From contig PLZX01000375.1 of the NCBI GenBank assembly GCA_003152325.1, forward strand, positions 1-35,569: 35,569 nucleotides of DNA, read 5' to 3'. Made by a program: the position numbers and the translations under genes. Each line of letters begins with the position of its first letter. Within the stretch, counting starts at the first letter, position 1. Source of the DNA: Bryobacterales bacterium. GTDB taxonomy: Bacteria; Acidobacteriota; Terriglobia; Bryobacterales; Bryobacteraceae. Positions 16,601 to 23,877 of this stretch are shown here, one piece after another. The notes under the pieces were generated by a model. That model had not been told where the DNA came from. It searched no databases and was given only the letters and a program-made list of their open reading frames with translations.

Positions 16601-16997
16601 TATCGGTCTGGAGGGCAGCAGTCTGTCCGGTAACTTCCAGCACCTGGTTCACTTCGCCGACTTGCATCTTCGCGTCGATGCGGGCCCGGTCGCCGGCCGT
16701 CAGAGTGACGTTCGAAGTGACGAATTTCTTGAATCCCGTCGCTTCGACAACCACGGAATAGTTTCCCATCGGCAGTTGTGTGAAAACGTAGTCGCCAGCC
16801 GAATTCGTTTCCATGGTGCGCTTCACGCCGGTGCTGGCGTGCGTGATTGTAACATTTGCATGGGGCATGACACCCCCGGAATTATCGACGACGGTGCCCA
16901 CGATATCAGCGGTCGTGATTTGCGCCATCGCAGTAGCGGCCACGAGCATGAACATGCATGCCGCAATAAACCAGACAAGGGTTCGAGAACGACTCAC
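13614..16997 (-). CDS. TonB-dependent outer-membrane receptor with carboxypeptidase-regulatory-like domain
   Basis: A 1127-residue outer-membrane protein. GTG 16997 follows GGGAGG. A Sec signal peptide (WFIAACMFMLVAATAMAQ) leads into a carboxypeptidase-regulatory-like beta sandwich (about residues 27-115: IVGTVVDNSGGVMPHANVTI, GDYVFTQLPMGNYSV). A plug domain follows (LPTNGRNFITLVQ, NNFMLDGMDNNE, GGAVINEITKSGGNQIHG), then a long beta barrel ending in the aromatic-terminated strand REIQFALKLIF. This is the Oar/SusC-like receptor type that is heavily expanded in Acidobacteriota and thought to take up glycans or large plant compounds. It has no adjacent SusD. It is followed by a strong terminator and is divergent from the Gfo/Idh gene. 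Long plus-strand ORFs over it are shadows. Confidence 0.95.
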   Translation of the reverse strand: MSRSRTLVWFIAACMFMLVAATAMAQITTADIVGTVVDNSGGVMPHANVTITHASTGVKRTMETNSAGDYVFTQLPMGNYSVVVEATGFKKFVTSNVTLTAGDRARIDAKMQVGEVNQVLEVTGQTAALQTDSATVGASVTGTGVQDLPTNGRNFITLVQVGAGMNESNQSSLGGGGRPDDRRATSTVSANGQNDSANNFMLDGMDNNERAIGTVVVKPSIDALAEVQVQTSLYPASVGRAGGAVINEITKSGGNQIHGSVYEFVRNDKFDAKNFFNTPQIGNPLAGVKPEYRQNQFGASVGGAIKKDKLFFFIDYEGFRKIEGTTNSALIPTACELGRASCNGVTQIGNFSDLTSGTIGSNGTPFPKNIIPLTMINQVSQNYAALYPTLPASGCQGTTCLFTSSPNATQFAHTADARIDYHIGDKNAFFGRYSINQTTTFTPPLIPAVDVAGLKGVQGTGANFNAQFPGTAEQRQQSLTLGYTHIFGSSLVLQLGGQVSRYVTDSEALNNGVNVNTAFGGPNNINTSQAGSSGLAMAWFLDGDYNDVGDQFALPTIYYDTTYQYSGNMNWTRGAHSIKFGASLIHRDWSVNQQLFKAAYMFTGGTGTGNDFAAMLDGNPFIFMRNMSLTAPQYRANEIGMFVQDDWRATKWLTLNLGIRWDVFTPMTEKHNALSDFDPTNAAMLASGQIQVAGKGGVSATDGFNTQWGDFQPRLGFAATLGHGTVLRGGFGMSFFPDTQASPAYQKNAPITSSATAVFPGWTSAPPTTPDSTCLTAKCGLTGTGSVPSATALNFKWPVVYMVNVTLEKEIASNVISASYVGQFTRSLGRVIPNIDMPLPPNGPGGCGVQTTMSLPSPCQPYYSSVPLVSSIQLLESNGIVNYNALEVQFLRHLSKGLTISSNYTYTSNLADTGGPGGTCPSCSGVVGDWGRDYGANMYMVRHRFTISSSYELPFGSTLKGVAGMFGKGWQLNGIYVYSTGIPFTVVDGIDTQNTALSAGNNERMNVVPVSSSFQRSTSQWIDTTQFRQQKFGTAGNEGENDFFMPPFRHLDLSVFKDFQIKENVKLQFRAESFNISNTPNFGTPNLTVASFDSNGVATKAGLFGAITSTNTFSKPREIQFALKLIF

Positions 16998-17480
16998 GGC
17001 TAACCTCCCTGCTCACCCGGGATCCAAGCCAACGCTTCCACGGGTGCGCCCCATTGCAACTACTTTCATCAGCCATCCAGAGATCGCTACCTGATCTGCG
17101 GATAGTGTTCTGCGATACGGTACATCTGCACTGTTATTACTATATGGCGACTCGTCGCCCCTGTAAACACAAATCAGAAAATAAATCCTATTTAAGCATC
17201 TTCTTCTACTGTATCGACAGGCGATACTCAGACGCCGCCATTGAAAACAAAGGGAAATGGCTCTAAGGGGGATCTTCAATGCCGAACACACCTGGGGTGA
17301 GTTATGCTGGCCGCCCAACGCGAGCGCGAAGTTTCTCAGCTCGGTCGAACGTCAAACGCGAACAGACCTCTTCACAAACAACGGCGCTATAACAAACGAT
17401 ACACCTGTATTGCTATCCGGCCAGACAGGCGGTGGCTCAAGGCTTGGCGGTTGTGCCTGGCAGAAAGGGCGACACTAATT
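16998..17480. promoter_or_regulatory. 483-base divergent regulatory region with several GATAC elements
   Basis: No convincing gene lies here. It holds TGCGATACGGTACATC (17111-17126), overlapping the 21-base element at 17117-17137 shared with 7173-7193. It also holds an everted pair GTATC-n7-GATAC (17211-17227) and GATACacctGTATT (17398-17411), a one-mismatch copy of the perfect palindrome at 415. The AT-rich stretch 17130-17215 is a likely promoter zone for the receptor on the minus strand, and the 17398 site lies 69 bases before the Gfo/Idh start. Confidence 0.5.
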
Positions 17481-18838
17481 ATGGATCGAAGGCGATTCAT
17501 CGCGGCGGCAGGCGCGGCGCTCACCAGTTCGTTGTTGACCACGAACGTCCAAGGCGCACCGGATCGCGTGCGAATGGGATTCATTGGGGTTGGTGCCATG
17601 GGGACGGGCAACCTGTCAGCCGCGATCGCGGCGGGGGCGGAGCCGACCGCGGTCTGCGATGTTTACCAGCCGAACCTGGACAAATGCGTTGCCCTGGCAG
17701 CCAAGGCAGGCAGGTGAAGGCCGTGAAGGATTTCCGCCAGATTATCGCGGGCCCGTCGATTGACGCGGTGTGCATCTCCACACCCGACCACTGGCACGCG
17801 TACATGATGGTGGAGGCCTGCAAAGCCAAGAAGGATGTGTACGTGGAGAAGCCGGTCTCCGCGACCGTCGACGAAGCGAATAAAATGCTGGAGGCCGCGC
17901 GGAAATACTCGCGCGTGGTGCAGGTGGGGACGGCCAGACGTTCCTGCGCACACGTGAAGCGGGCGATGGAGTTGGTGCAGAGCGGCGCGTTGGGTCAGGT
18001 CAGTTTCACGCGCGCGTGGGTATTTGGCCTGGAGCCGCCCGAGTGCATCGGCAATCCGCCGGACGGACCTCCGCCGGAAGGGCTCGACTGGGATATGTGG
18101 CTGGGACCGGCGCCCCTGAGGAAATACAATCCGAACCGCTTTGGCGTTTTGCCGGACCGCATGTGGGCCTCTTTCCGCTACTTCTGGGACTATGCCGGCG
18201 GGCAGATGACGGACAACGTAATCCACATGCACGACCTAGTGCACATGCTGATGGGTGAGCCCGTGGCGAAATCCGTAACCGGCTTCGGCACCAAGTATTA
18301 CCTGAAAGACAATCGCGAGACACCGGACACCGGCATGGTCACCATTGAGTATCCTAATTTCATTTCGTCGCTCGAGTACCGTTATGGCAACGCGCAGACG
18401 CTGGTGAAGGATGCGTTCATGCCGATGATGGCGATGAGCATCCATGGCGACAAGGGCACGCTGCAGTTAGACCAGGGCGGATTTCAATTCATTCCGGAGA
18501 ACCAACCGGTCAGTTTCTTGTTCAAGGATTCCTTTGAGCGGATCATTCGCGGAGAGAAACCACCGGACGTGGAAGTGACGCGGGTCAAGGCGGATAAACC
18601 CTCGCCCGATTACGAGGCACACTGGCGCGATTTCCTGGAGTGCGTGAAGACGCGGCAGAAGCCGGTGGGTGATCTGGAGTATGTCACGCGGTCGTCCATT
18701 GCCTGCCTGCTTGGGAACGTCGCGACCCGCGCCCAGACCAGCGTAGACTACCAGGCAGCCACCGGGAAGGCGGTGCAAAAGGAGGCGCAGCAGTACATGA
18801 GTCGCCCTTACCGTGCACCGTGGAAGCTGGAAGTATAA
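17481..18838 (+). pseudogene. Gfo/Idh/MocA oxidoreductase (Tat signal), frameshifted near 17712
   Basis: Two overlapping reading frames together give one full-length oxidoreductase. The first frame begins at ATG 17481 with a Tat signal (MDRRRFIAAAGAAL) and the Rossmann motif MGFIGVGAMGTGN, then hits TGA at 17715 after LAAKAGR. The second frame resumes at once with VKAVKDFRQIIAGPSIDAVCIST, the family motif PDHWHA, VYVEKPVSATVDEANKML, and the C-terminal substrate domain (GLDWDMWLGPAP, YFWDYAGGQMTDNVIHMHD). The change needs one missing base (or two extra) around GGCAGGCAGG. No slippery heptamer is visible, so decay or a sequencing error is more likely than programmed shifting. Intact members oxidise sugars, including C3 of glycosides (DgpA-type). 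Confidence 0.85.
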
Positions 18839-18860
18839 GGAAGTCTGCGACGCTTACGCT

Positions 18861-18902
18861 GCGAGCAGCCGTGGCTCTTTGCCTGGAAGGACGGCTGCTC
18901 GC
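18861..18902. terminator. 12-bp hairpin between convergent genes
   Basis: GCGAGCAGCCGT (18861-18872) pairs perfectly with ACGGCTGCTCGC (18891-18902) over an 18-base loop. It is located between the end of the Gfo/Idh gene and the end of the minus-strand operon, so it can stop transcription from both sides. Confidence 0.6.
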
Positions 18903-18916
18903 TGCTTTGGCCTTAA

Positions 18917-19942
18917 TTATTTCAATCGCGGCCAGAGGCGTTCGGCGTTGCCACGATCCAGAGCGTATTGCACATCGGGCGACAATTTGAGATCTGGCAT
19001 CGGACCCATTGTAGCCGCGTAGTTCACCACCGGGAAATCGGTTCCAAACAGGTATTGTGTCGGCGGTGCGAAGGCCCGCAAAGCCGCCATAGGCGCCGCC
19101 GAAGTTGCAGTCGCACACTCATAATAGAGCCGCTGCAATTCGTAAAACACGCCTTTCGGAGTCTTGTCGGTAATACCCGCATTGGCCTGCAGGCCCGTGG
19201 CGCCGCGTCCCCGGCCTATGGAGTTTCGGATACGGGCCGAGAGCGCCGGCAGGGCAGCTCCCGAGTGGTTGACAATCCAGTGGATGTCCTGGCAGCGCGA
19301 CAACGTACCGCTTACCAGCAGGCTGGTAATGGCGCGGGTGGTATCAAATTCATATTCCAGCGTCGCATCGCCGATGCCAGGGACCAGATTCATGCAGCAT
19401 GTCGGGACAGCAGGGTGGAAGAAGACCGCCGACTTGCGCCGGCTCAATTCGTCGAAGACGGGCGCAAACAGCGGATCGCCGGGCCATTTCGCGCCCGCAT
19501 TGGTCATGAGTACGACGCCGTCGCAAAGGAGGCTGTCGAAGGCGTACGCAATTTCCTTGAGGCTCGCGGCGACATCCAGCAGCGGCAGAGCCGCAAAGAA
19601 TCCAAAGCGCCGCGGGTGATCGGCCACCACTCTCGCGCCGAACTCATTTGCCCGCCGCACCAGCGCCGCGGCCTTTTCCGATCCGTCATAAATATATTCC
19701 GGAGGCACGACAAACGACAGGATCGCCGTCTCACATCCGTACTGGCCCATGGCGTCCAGTGACTGCTGGGGCGTCCAGTCCGAATTCGGCAGGTTCGGCA
19801 TGAAGGACGGCAGCATGTGATGGTGGACGTCAACGCGCCCACGTTCGGCTGCCGCCATCGCCGCCGTGCCAGAGATTGCTCCCGCCGCGATCATCTTGAA
19901 CAGACTGCGCCGGCAAATTGCGTTCTTATGGAATTGATGCAT
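18917..19942 (-). CDS. Tat-signal amidohydrolase (ACMSD-like)
   Basis: A 341-residue amidohydrolase-2 protein, last of the ten-gene minus operon. ATG 19942 (GAGG upstream) is preferred to GTG 19951. The N-terminus (CRRSLFKMIAAGAISG) is a Tat-like signal. Metal-site and family motifs are DVHHHMLP, AVFFHPAVPT, IHWIVNHSGAALPAL and YLFGTDFPVVN. It is very close to the truncated gene at 1-386, suggesting an old duplication of this module. Family members hydrolyse or decarboxylate ring-derived acids. It starts five bases after the cytochrome gene, linking it to the GMC dehydrogenase system. Substrate unknown. Confidence 0.88.
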   Translation of the reverse strand: MHQFHKNAICRRSLFKMIAAGAISGTAAMAAAERGRVDVHHHMLPSFMPNLPNSDWTPQQSLDAMGQYGCETAILSFVVPPEYIYDGSEKAAALVRRANEFGARVVADHPRRFGFFAALPLLDVAASLKEIAYAFDSLLCDGVVLMTNAGAKWPGDPLFAPVFDELSRRKSAVFFHPAVPTCCMNLVPGIGDATLEYEFDTTRAITSLLVSGTLSRCQDIHWIVNHSGAALPALSARIRNSIGRGRGATGLQANAGITDKTPKGVFYELQRLYYECATATSAAPMAALRAFAPPTQYLFGTDFPVVNYAATMGPMPDLKLSPDVQYALDRGNAERLWPRLK

Positions 19943-19947
19943 GTCTT

Positions 19948-21072
19948 TCACCTCAGGATGCTTTCGGCCTGCTCTTGTTCGCGCGGAGACTCGGTATTGT
20001 GTTGGCCCTTCCTCGGAACACCTTTTGGATGACAGTCAAGGCATTTCACGAAGTGGATGTTGTGCTTGCTGCCGGTGGCAAGGAAAGTGGTATCCATCAT
20101 CTCGACATCCAAGCCACAGTTGGACATCTTCGGATGGCAGTCCGCGCACGATGCACGGGTCTTCTGGCCGTGTTTCGAGTGGCACGCCAGACAACTGATG
20201 CCCTCATGCACGCCGATCGCGGTGCGGTCGTCGCCAGTGCCGACGCGCATGCTGGAATCGGGCGCATGGCATTGGTAGCAGAGCGCCTGGCGCCGGTCCG
20301 GGCTCATCTTCACCGTTCGGTCCTGGTCGAGCATGGTGGGCAAGGGCAGGAATTCGACGGCGACATATTGTTGGGTGCGGCGATCGAAAAGTGCCAGCGA
20401 CGGGCGATTGGTCTCCTGCGAACGCCCCGGCACTCGCGCCTGCAAGTCCGCTTTGGTCATGGGCGAACCGAGTCGATGCATCTGGTGGCAAGTGAGGCAC
20501 GGCATCACGGGCCGATCGGCCAATTCGGCCGGCAGCACCTTCCACGGTCCCTTCCGGTCCAGGGGCGTGACTAAGTCGCCGATGCCGCCTTCGAAATGCA
20601 TACCGTGGCACCGCAGGCAGTCGTCCATCAATTGCGTGCCGCTGTTGTGCTTCCGGTCGAGAAATATCCGCGCATAAGTCGAACTGTGAGGGCCGGACTG
20701 CCACTGGGCAAACTCCTGCCGATGGCAGGCGGCACATCGCGCCATCATGTTTTGGACGTCCACGTTCCGCAGGCGGGTGTTCTCCGGCAGGTCCCCCTTC
20801 ACATGCTGGTAGAGTCGATTCACGTTGTTCCAATGGAACGACGGGTCCATGGTCATCGCTCCACCGTGGCATTCCTGGCATTTCACTTCGCGGTGACTCG
20901 AAAGGTGCCAGGTGTCGTAGAAGGGGGTCATCTCATGACAGCGAGTGCAGGTGACGCCGCCGCTCGATTCGTAATAGAGGCTTGCTCCCGGTACCAGCAG
21001 GAGCAGCGCGATGGCCACCAGGGCGCCCGTCGCCAGGATCCGGATTATCACCTCAGACGTGTGCCTTTCCAT
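19948..21072 (-). CDS. Membrane-anchored nine-heme cytochrome c (NapC/NirT-like anchor)
   Basis: A 374-residue multiheme cytochrome with nine CxxCH sites that I can count: CTRCH, CQECH, CAACH, CLRCH, CLTCH, CYQCH, CLACH, CADCH and CLDCH. One N-terminal membrane segment (IIRILATGALVAIALLLLVP) anchors it with the hemes in the periplasm, as in NapC/NirT quinol dehydrogenases, although nine hemes is more than those have. The start at 21072 overlaps the end of the GMC gene by 25 bases, so the two are translationally coupled. It most likely takes electrons from the GMC dehydrogenase and passes them to the respiratory chain. Confidence 0.92.
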   Translation of the reverse strand: MERHTSEVIIRILATGALVAIALLLLVPGASLYYESSGGVTCTRCHEMTPFYDTWHLSSHREVKCQECHGGAMTMDPSFHWNNVNRLYQHVKGDLPENTRLRNVDVQNMMARCAACHRQEFAQWQSGPHSSTYARIFLDRKHNSGTQLMDDCLRCHGMHFEGGIGDLVTPLDRKGPWKVLPAELADRPVMPCLTCHQMHRLGSPMTKADLQARVPGRSQETNRPSLALFDRRTQQYVAVEFLPLPTMLDQDRTVKMSPDRRQALCYQCHAPDSSMRVGTGDDRTAIGVHEGISCLACHSKHGQKTRASCADCHPKMSNCGLDVEMMDTTFLATGSKHNIHFVKCLDCHPKGVPRKGQHNTESPREQEQAESILR

Positions 21073-22700
21073 TTCTTGATCAAGTTGTCGGATGAGTAAT
21101 ACGCCATCGCCAGAATAGTCAGCGCCGGATTGAAACCGCCGTTCGTCACGTGTACGCTCCCATCCATCACAAACACGTTGTCTACGTCATGCAACTGGCA
21201 AAACCGGTTCACCACCGAAGTCTTCGGATCGTCGCCCATCCGGCAGGTGCCCGCCTGATGCTGGCCTCCCACCGCCATCGGAGGATGCAGCGTGGTCCAG
21301 GTGAGATTCGCGCCGGCCTCTTTCATCCACGCCTCGGCTTTCGTCGCAATATATCGCTGGATCTCCATGGTGTGCGGATGTTTCCGGCCTGAAATCCGTG
21401 CCACCGGAACGCCCCAGTAGTCTTTCACTTTTGGATCCGCCTGGACCCTGATATTGAAAACCGGCATCTCTTGCACCGGACCAGTCACCACCACCGTGCG
21501 CTTGTATGCTTTGCGAACGAATTCCTTGTGCGCCGCTCCCCAGCGCGGCACCGATGGTGGAATCCGGTCAAGAAACTGGTACGGAAGCCGGATGAACTCG
21601 TTGGCCAGCATGGCGCCGCCTGCCAGGCCGGGATTGCCATGGTTGTAATCGGAGACGGCAAGCTGTGCGCCGGGGCCCAGATCGTCGTAAGTGTCATGGT
21701 CGAACAGACCCATGGCCGCCGGGTACGCATGACTTTGCAGGTTCCGGCCGACCCAGTCGTAGCGATTGCCCAAACCATTCGGAAACAGCCGGTGCTTCGT
21801 GTTCAGGAGCAGGCGCGCCGATTCCACAGCGGAGCCGGACACCACCACCACGTCCGCCGTTTGCCGGCGCAACTCATCGCGCCCATCGAAATATGCGACA
21901 CCGGTTGCCCGGCCGCGATCGTCCAGGAGAATCTCTTTGACCATGCAGCCGGTGCGCAGCTCGCAATTGCCTGTCGCCAGCGCAACGGGGATCACCGTGT
22001 TGTGCGTGCCGGTGCGCGCGTTTACTTCACAGGCGAAACCAGCGCACCATCGACAACGCATACAGGCGGACCGGCCGTTGTATTGCACGGTATTCCGCAG
22101 CATCGGAATATCGAACGGATGAAGACCCAGGCGCCGGGCCGCCGGCTCCAGGATTCGATACTCCAGATTCGGCGACAGAGGCGGCATGGGAAGCGGCCTC
22201 CGGCGGGGTGCCTTGAATATGTTGCCGGAGTCATCGCCGGAAACCCCCATCTCCCACTCGGCCTTCTCGTAATAGGGCTCCAGGTCGTCGTAAGTGATCG
22301 GCCAATCCTCTAGTGTGGATCCAGCCACCGCGCCGTACGTCGATCGCATGCGGAAGTCTTTTTCCATGTAGCGCCAGGCTTGAGCGCCATAACTGAAGGT
22401 CCCGCCGCCCACGCACGCCGCCACGTTGCTGTAACCGAATTCCCTTGCCAGGACCACCTGTTCACGACCGTCATCATCGACGTGCACTCGCGGGTTCCGT
22501 GCTTCATCTGGACCGAAAGCGTTGCCCAGTACGCAGGTTCGCTGATTGAGCAAGTCATCCTTGCGGCAATCTGCAGCCGAGTACCACTGCCCGCGCTCCA
22601 GCAGAACCGTGCTCAGCCCGGCCGAAGCCAACTCCTTCGCTGCGACACCGCCTCCGGCGCCAGCTCCCACAATCACTGCGTTGACATGCTTCAGCGCCAT
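21048..22700 (-). CDS. GMC-family FAD dehydrogenase (gluconate/glucoside 3-dehydrogenase large-subunit type)
   Basis: A 550-residue flavoprotein of the GMC superfamily. The true start is ATG 22700, one base after the stop of the small-subunit gene (TGACATG); the track start at 22871 is too early. The FAD motif VIVGAGAGGGVAAKELA opens the protein. VGGGTFSYGAQAWRY, VVVVSGSAVESARLLLNT and the C-terminal QAGTCRMGDD and GGFNPALTILAMA blocks are typical of the gluconate-2-dehydrogenase/glucoside-3-dehydrogenase branch. It has no signal of its own and would be carried across the membrane by the Tat-signal subunit encoded just before it. In related systems this enzyme makes 3-keto-glycosides, which fits the deglycosidase and DUF1080 genes nearby. 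Confidence 0.92.
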   Translation of the reverse strand: MALKHVNAVIVGAGAGGGVAAKELASAGLSTVLLERGQWYSAADCRKDDLLNQRTCVLGNAFGPDEARNPRVHVDDDGREQVVLAREFGYSNVAACVGGGTFSYGAQAWRYMEKDFRMRSTYGAVAGSTLEDWPITYDDLEPYYEKAEWEMGVSGDDSGNIFKAPRRRPLPMPPLSPNLEYRILEPAARRLGLHPFDIPMLRNTVQYNGRSACMRCRWCAGFACEVNARTGTHNTVIPVALATGNCELRTGCMVKEILLDDRGRATGVAYFDGRDELRRQTADVVVVSGSAVESARLLLNTKHRLFPNGLGNRYDWVGRNLQSHAYPAAMGLFDHDTYDDLGPGAQLAVSDYNHGNPGLAGGAMLANEFIRLPYQFLDRIPPSVPRWGAAHKEFVRKAYKRTVVVTGPVQEMPVFNIRVQADPKVKDYWGVPVARISGRKHPHTMEIQRYIATKAEAWMKEAGANLTWTTLHPPMAVGGQHQAGTCRMGDDPKTSVVNRFCQLHDVDNVFVMDGSVHVTNGGFNPALTILAMAYYSSDNLIKKWKGTRLR

Positions 22701-22701
22701 G

Positions 22702-23232
22702 TCAGGATGCCTTCGACTCGTATTTGATCCGCCCACGCACCGGTGGGAAAGGCAGCCCGAGCATCTTCCAGCTCGCTCCGTCTCGATTTCCGCCATGACG
22801 TGGATCGCCATAGAATCCCTGCATCGTATGGGCCACGATGAGATTGAAAAACGGCGTCGCGCGCTTCTCAAGATCCATCAGTACTTGCGTCTGTTGCACC
22901 CAGGAGAGTTGCACGAAGCGTCCGCCAAATCTCTGGCGGCTCAGGTTGTCCACTGTGGCGAGTCCCTGGCGATATGCCTGCTGGTGGCGCTTCAGATGCA
23001 GCGTCAACTGCCGATCGATGTAGTTCGGAACGCCGGCCTCGGCGGCGCCTGGACCGCGACCCGGAGGGATCAACTGCTCGCAGATCGCCTGGATGGTTAG
23101 TGACTGGTCGTCGGTAAAGAACCGCCATGACGGGCCTTTGACCCGTCCGCAAGATACCAGCGTCGCCGCGCCGCTGGCCGCAAGCCCCATTCCCAGGAAC
23201 TTGCGGCGACCGAATCCATTCCACTTTGGCAT
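22702..23232 (-). CDS. Gluconate 2-dehydrogenase subunit 3-like protein, Tat signal
   Basis: A 176-residue small subunit. ATG 23232 (MPKWNG...) is used in place of the TTG at 23238. The Tat signal is clear (GFGRRKFLGMGLAASGAATLVSCG) and ends in a lipobox-like VSC. The family pattern follows: FTDDQSLTIQAICEQLIPPGRGPGAAEAG and VPNYIDRQL, then DLEKRATPFFNLIVAHTMQGFYGDPRHGGN close to the C-terminus, all typical of gluconate-2-dehydrogenase subunit 3 (glucoside-3-dehydrogenase small subunit). It acts as chaperone and export guide for the GMC flavoprotein encoded one base downstream. Confidence 0.93.
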   Translation of the reverse strand: MPKWNGFGRRKFLGMGLAASGAATLVSCGRVKGPSWRFFTDDQSLTIQAICEQLIPPGRGPGAAEAGVPNYIDRQLTLHLKRHQQAYRQGLATVDNLSRQRFGGRFVQLSWVQQTQVLMDLEKRATPFFNLIVAHTMQGFYGDPRHGGNRDGASWKMLGLPFPPVRGRIKYESKAS

Positions 23233-23263
23233 CTTCAAATCTCTTCACCGTACAGCGCGCCGC

Positions 23264-23869
23264 TTAACTCCCGGGCTCCGGAGGAAACGGCAGGAACACG
23301 TTGTCTTCGGCCGGGTTATACGGATTGTAGATTGAGCTGACAGGCGGAAACCCGGCCTCGTGGAGCCCTTCGACAATCGGCTGCTTAACCCAACCGTCTT
23401 GATAGGGCGTTCGGAAAATGACGTACCACTTGAATTCCAGGAACTTCCACTTGCCGTCCTCTTTCACGAACACATTGTCATACTTGCCGGCTTGCCACAT
23501 GGCCTCCAAAGCGCCGCTGTCCGTCATGTAAGTATTGGCGCCCAGAGAGTTCCACATTCCGTGCGCCCGCGTGCAATCCCGGCTAACTTCCAGCACCGGC
23601 GTCAGTAACATGTGGACGAACAGTCCGCCCTTCATGTGATATTTCGTTCCCAGATGCTGAAACAACTTGCCGACACCATCCGGCCCTTGCCACAGGCCGC
23701 TGTCGGCCATCTCAGCCTTCAGCCCCGGCGTCTTCATGGCGAATAGCTCGGGCAGTTTCCCAGGTAGCTGGCCGGTAGCCAGGTAATGGTTGTATCTCCC
23801 TTGCAGATTGCAGATATCCCGAAAGGCTTCCAGTCCGGCAAGCCGTGACTCCAGATCTTCATGTGCCAT
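23264..23869 (-). CDS. SnoaL-like (NTF2-fold) protein
   Basis: A 201-residue protein with the cone-shaped NTF2/SnoaL fold pattern. ATG 23869 starts eight bases after the DAPG-hydrolase-like gene; the track start at 24013 lies inside that gene and is rejected. The N-terminus ESRLAGLEAFRDICNLQGRYNHYLATG is the usual first helix, followed by GVGKLFQHLG, MLLTPVLEVSRDCTRAHGMWNS and a strand rich in aromatic residues (YDNVFVKEDGKWKFLEFKWYVIFRTPY). Family members are cyclases, isomerases or hydratases on polyketide or aromatic rings. Its place between the C-C hydrolase and the dehydrogenase subunits suggests a step on the aglycone. No signal peptide. Confidence 0.82.
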   Translation of the reverse strand: MAHEDLESRLAGLEAFRDICNLQGRYNHYLATGQLPGKLPELFAMKTPGLKAEMADSGLWQGPDGVGKLFQHLGTKYHMKGGLFVHMLLTPVLEVSRDCTRAHGMWNSLGANTYMTDSGALEAMWQAGKYDNVFVKEDGKWKFLEFKWYVIFRTPYQDGWVKQPIVEGLHEAGFPPVSSIYNPYNPAEDNVFLPFPPEPGS

Positions 23870-23877
23870 CGTGTTCC

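Noticed and set aside
13608-17003. Long plus-strand ORFs of 564 and 499 residues (13608-15302, 15504-17003)
   Set aside because: They lie fully antisense to the TonB receptor, show no family motifs and have low-complexity Gly/Arg/His-rich translations typical of shadow frames.
17700-17720. Programmed -1 frameshift in the Gfo/Idh gene
   Set aside because: No X-XXY-YYZ slippery site and no clear downstream pseudoknot; deletion of one base in a GGCAGGCAGG repeat explains it better.
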